From: Rhodanobacteraceae bacterium
GTDB lineage: Bacteria > Pseudomonadota > Gammaproteobacteria > Xanthomonadales > Rhodanobacteraceae
Direction of reading: 5' to 3'
NCBI GenBank assembly: GCA_025924775.1
Contig: JAICHS010000043.1
Coordinates: 1 to 13,187 of the forward strand
DNA length: 13,187 bases
Below are positions 11,855-13,187 of this stretch, piece after piece; position 1 is the stretch's first letter, and every line of letters starts with the position of its first letter. A program made the position numbers and the translations under genes. Under the pieces are notes generated by a model. It was not told the origin of the DNA, ran no database searches, and saw nothing but the letters and a program-made list of their open reading frames with translations.

Positions 11855-12358
11855 ATGGCAGAAGAAACCCCGGCCCCGAGCAACGGCCAAGCCGCCCCGC
11901 AGATGCAGATGGCGCTGCAGAAGATCTACGCGCGCGACGTCTCGTTCGAGGTTCCCAATGCGCCCAAGGTGTTCCAGGAAGAAGGCCAGCCGCAGGTCCA
12001 GCTGAACCTCAGCCACAAGGCCACCGCGATCGAAGGCGACAATTACGAGGTGGTGCTGACACTTACGGTCACCTGCACGCTGAACGACCACACCGCGTAC
12101 CTGGCGGAAGTGCACCAGGCGGGCGTGTTCTCGTTCACGGGCTTCGACCAGCAGAACCTGTCGATGGTGCTGGCGACCTACTGCCCGAACGTGCTGTTCC
12201 CGTTTGCGCGCCAGATCGTTTCCGACCTGGTGTTGAACGGCGGCTTCCCGCCGCTGCTGCTGCAACCGATCAATTTCGATGCGCTGTATGCCGAACAACA
12301 GCGCCAGCAGCAGGGGCAGATCGGCCAGGGCGACACCAAGCCCGCGTTGAACGCCTAG
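11855..12358 (+). CDS. secB: Protein-export chaperone SecB
   Basis: A 167-residue SecB, the tetrameric cytosolic chaperone that keeps outer-membrane and periplasmic preproteins unfolded and delivers them to SecA. Family landmarks: QKIYARDVSFEVPNAP (22-37), YEVVLTLTVT (64-73), the AYLAEVHQAGVF stretch (81-92), and CPNVLFPFARQIVSDL near 110-125 with GGFPPLLLQPINF after it. The N- and C-terminal tails are flexible and Gln/Gly-rich, as is usual. The start at 11855 has a CGGAG tract (11839-11843) 11 bases upstream. gpsA follows four bases after the stop, the secB-gpsA pairing known in other gammaproteobacteria. Confidence 0.97.
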   Translation: MAEETPAPSNGQAAPQMQMALQKIYARDVSFEVPNAPKVFQEEGQPQVQLNLSHKATAIEGDNYEVVLTLTVTCTLNDHTAYLAEVHQAGVFSFTGFDQQNLSMVLATYCPNVLFPFARQIVSDLVLNGGFPPLLLQPINFDALYAEQQRQQQGQIGQGDTKPALNA

Positions 12359-12362
12359 GCCC

Positions 12363-13187
12363 ATGTCGCGCGCGACGGTTGCCGTCCTCGGCGCCGGTTC
12401 GTGGGGCACCGCACTGGCGGCGCTGTTGTGCAACAACGGCGCCGCCACGCGCCTGTGGGGACGCGATCGCGACATGCTGGCGCGTATCGCGTCCAGCCGT
12501 CGCAACCCGCGGTACCTGCCCGATGTCACGCTTCCCGAAGGTTTGGCCTGCGTGCCGGACCTGGCCGAGGCACTCGCTGGCGTCGATGTCGCGCTGGTGG
12601 TCGTGCCCAGCCACGCCTTTCGTCAGATGCTGGTCGACGCCGCGCCGCTACTGCCGGCCACGGCCGGCTGCGCGTGGGCGACCAAGGGTTTCGAGCCCGG
12701 TACCGGACGCTTCCTGCATGAGCTGGTGGCCGAATGCCTGCCGGGCACGCTGGCGGCGGTGGTGACCGGGCCATCGTTCGCGCGCGAGGTCGCGGCCGGC
12801 ATGCCCACCGCCATCACCGTGCATTCGGATTCGGATCCGTTTGCACACCGCGTCGCGGAGCTGCTGCACAGCCACGCGTTTCGCGCCTACACCGGCAACG
12901 ACGTCCTGGGCGCCGAGCTGGGCGGCGCGATGAAGAACGTGCTGGCGGTTGCGACCGGCGTGGCCGATGGCATGCAGTTGGGCCTGAACGCGCGTGCCGG
13001 GTTGATCACCCGCGGCATGAACGAGATGCTGCGCCTCGGCGCTGCGCTGGGGGCCAAGCCGCAAACGCTGATGGGCCTGGCGGGGCTGGGCGACCTGGTG
13101 CTGACCTGCACCGGCGAACTCTCGCGCAACCATCGGTTCGGCTTCGCGCTGGGCCGCGGCGTGCCACTCGCGCAGGCGCTGGCCGAC
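12363..13187 (+). CDS. gpsA: NAD(P)-dependent glycerol-3-phosphate dehydrogenase, 3' end outside window
   Basis: Cytosolic enzyme reducing dihydroxyacetone phosphate to sn-glycerol 3-phosphate, the backbone of phospholipids. The window holds 275 codons without a stop; the family is usually about 330-340 residues, so the last part is missing. Motifs: the nucleotide-binding GAGSWGTA (10-17), a TKGFEPGTG stretch (108-116), the TGPSFA motif (136-141), ELGGAMKNVLAVATG with the conserved active-site Lys (about residue 192), GLNARAGLITRG (206-217), and GLAGLGDLVLTCTGELSRNHRFG (239-261). It starts four bases after the secB stop without a clear Shine-Dalgarno, suggesting coupling to secB. Confidence 0.96.
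   Translation, partial: MSRATVAVLGAGSWGTALAALLCNNGAATRLWGRDRDMLARIASSRRNPRYLPDVTLPEGLACVPDLAEALAGVDVALVVVPSHAFRQMLVDAAPLLPATAGCAWATKGFEPGTGRFLHELVAECLPGTLAAVVTGPSFAREVAAGMPTAITVHSDSDPFAHRVAELLHSHAFRAYTGNDVLGAELGGAMKNVLAVATGVADGMQLGLNARAGLITRGMNEMLRLGAALGAKPQTLMGLAGLGDLVLTCTGELSRNHRFGFALGRGVPLAQALAD

Noticed and set aside
12648..13133. Minus-strand open frame opposite gpsA
   Set aside because: The plus strand encodes GpsA with all its motifs through this stretch; the antisense frame has no recognisable family.

Overview
The window is about 13.2 kb of high-GC DNA (GC not computed) from a gammaproteobacterium. The protein types, short spacings, repeated 3'-end hairpins and genes that seem to lack leaders point to the Lysobacterales/Xanthomonadales (Xanthomonadaceae or Rhodanobacteraceae type). 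That placement is from memory of gene families, not from a search. No tRNA, rRNA, CRISPR array, transposase or phage gene is visible. The DNA looks chromosomal, mostly housekeeping, with two more accessory blocks.

Left block (1-3636): comM (yifB) and ubiK read leftwards, a PII gene (glnB/glnK) reads rightwards from the shared ubiK/PII intergenic region, and mutM comes back convergently. The grouping PII-ubiK-comM resembles that of other gammaproteobacteria, but the usual ammonium transporter gene amtB is not beside the PII gene. Two diverged copies of a composite two-hairpin element of about 105 bp sit just downstream of ubiK and of the PII gene.

Second block (3745-7032): a leftward four-gene operon with every junction overlapping (ATPase, permease, GldG-like auxiliary protein, DUF4340-like protein). 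It looks like a GldA/GldF/GldG-type ABC system of unknown substrate. A perfect 20-bp-stem palindrome lies just past its last gene.

Third block (7170-11006): a rightward membrane acyl desaturase with its own terminator, then a two-gene glycan cassette (a GT4-like glycosyltransferase and an O-antigen-ligase/Wzy_C membrane protein). The cassette is bracketed by two almost identical intrinsic terminators. A 20-codon ORF in front of the glycosyltransferase may be leaderless and overlaps its start codon.

Right block (11192-13187): the ribosomal operon rpmB-rpmG reads leftwards from a good promoter and a hairpin-rich leader. Divergently, secB and gpsA read rightwards, and gpsA runs off the window. 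No gene-free stretch exceeds 300 bases. The longest are 2055-2327 (palindromic operator candidate, small ORF and hairpins), 8373-8667 (terminator, promoter, leader ORF) and 11605-11854 (divergent rpmB/secB control region).
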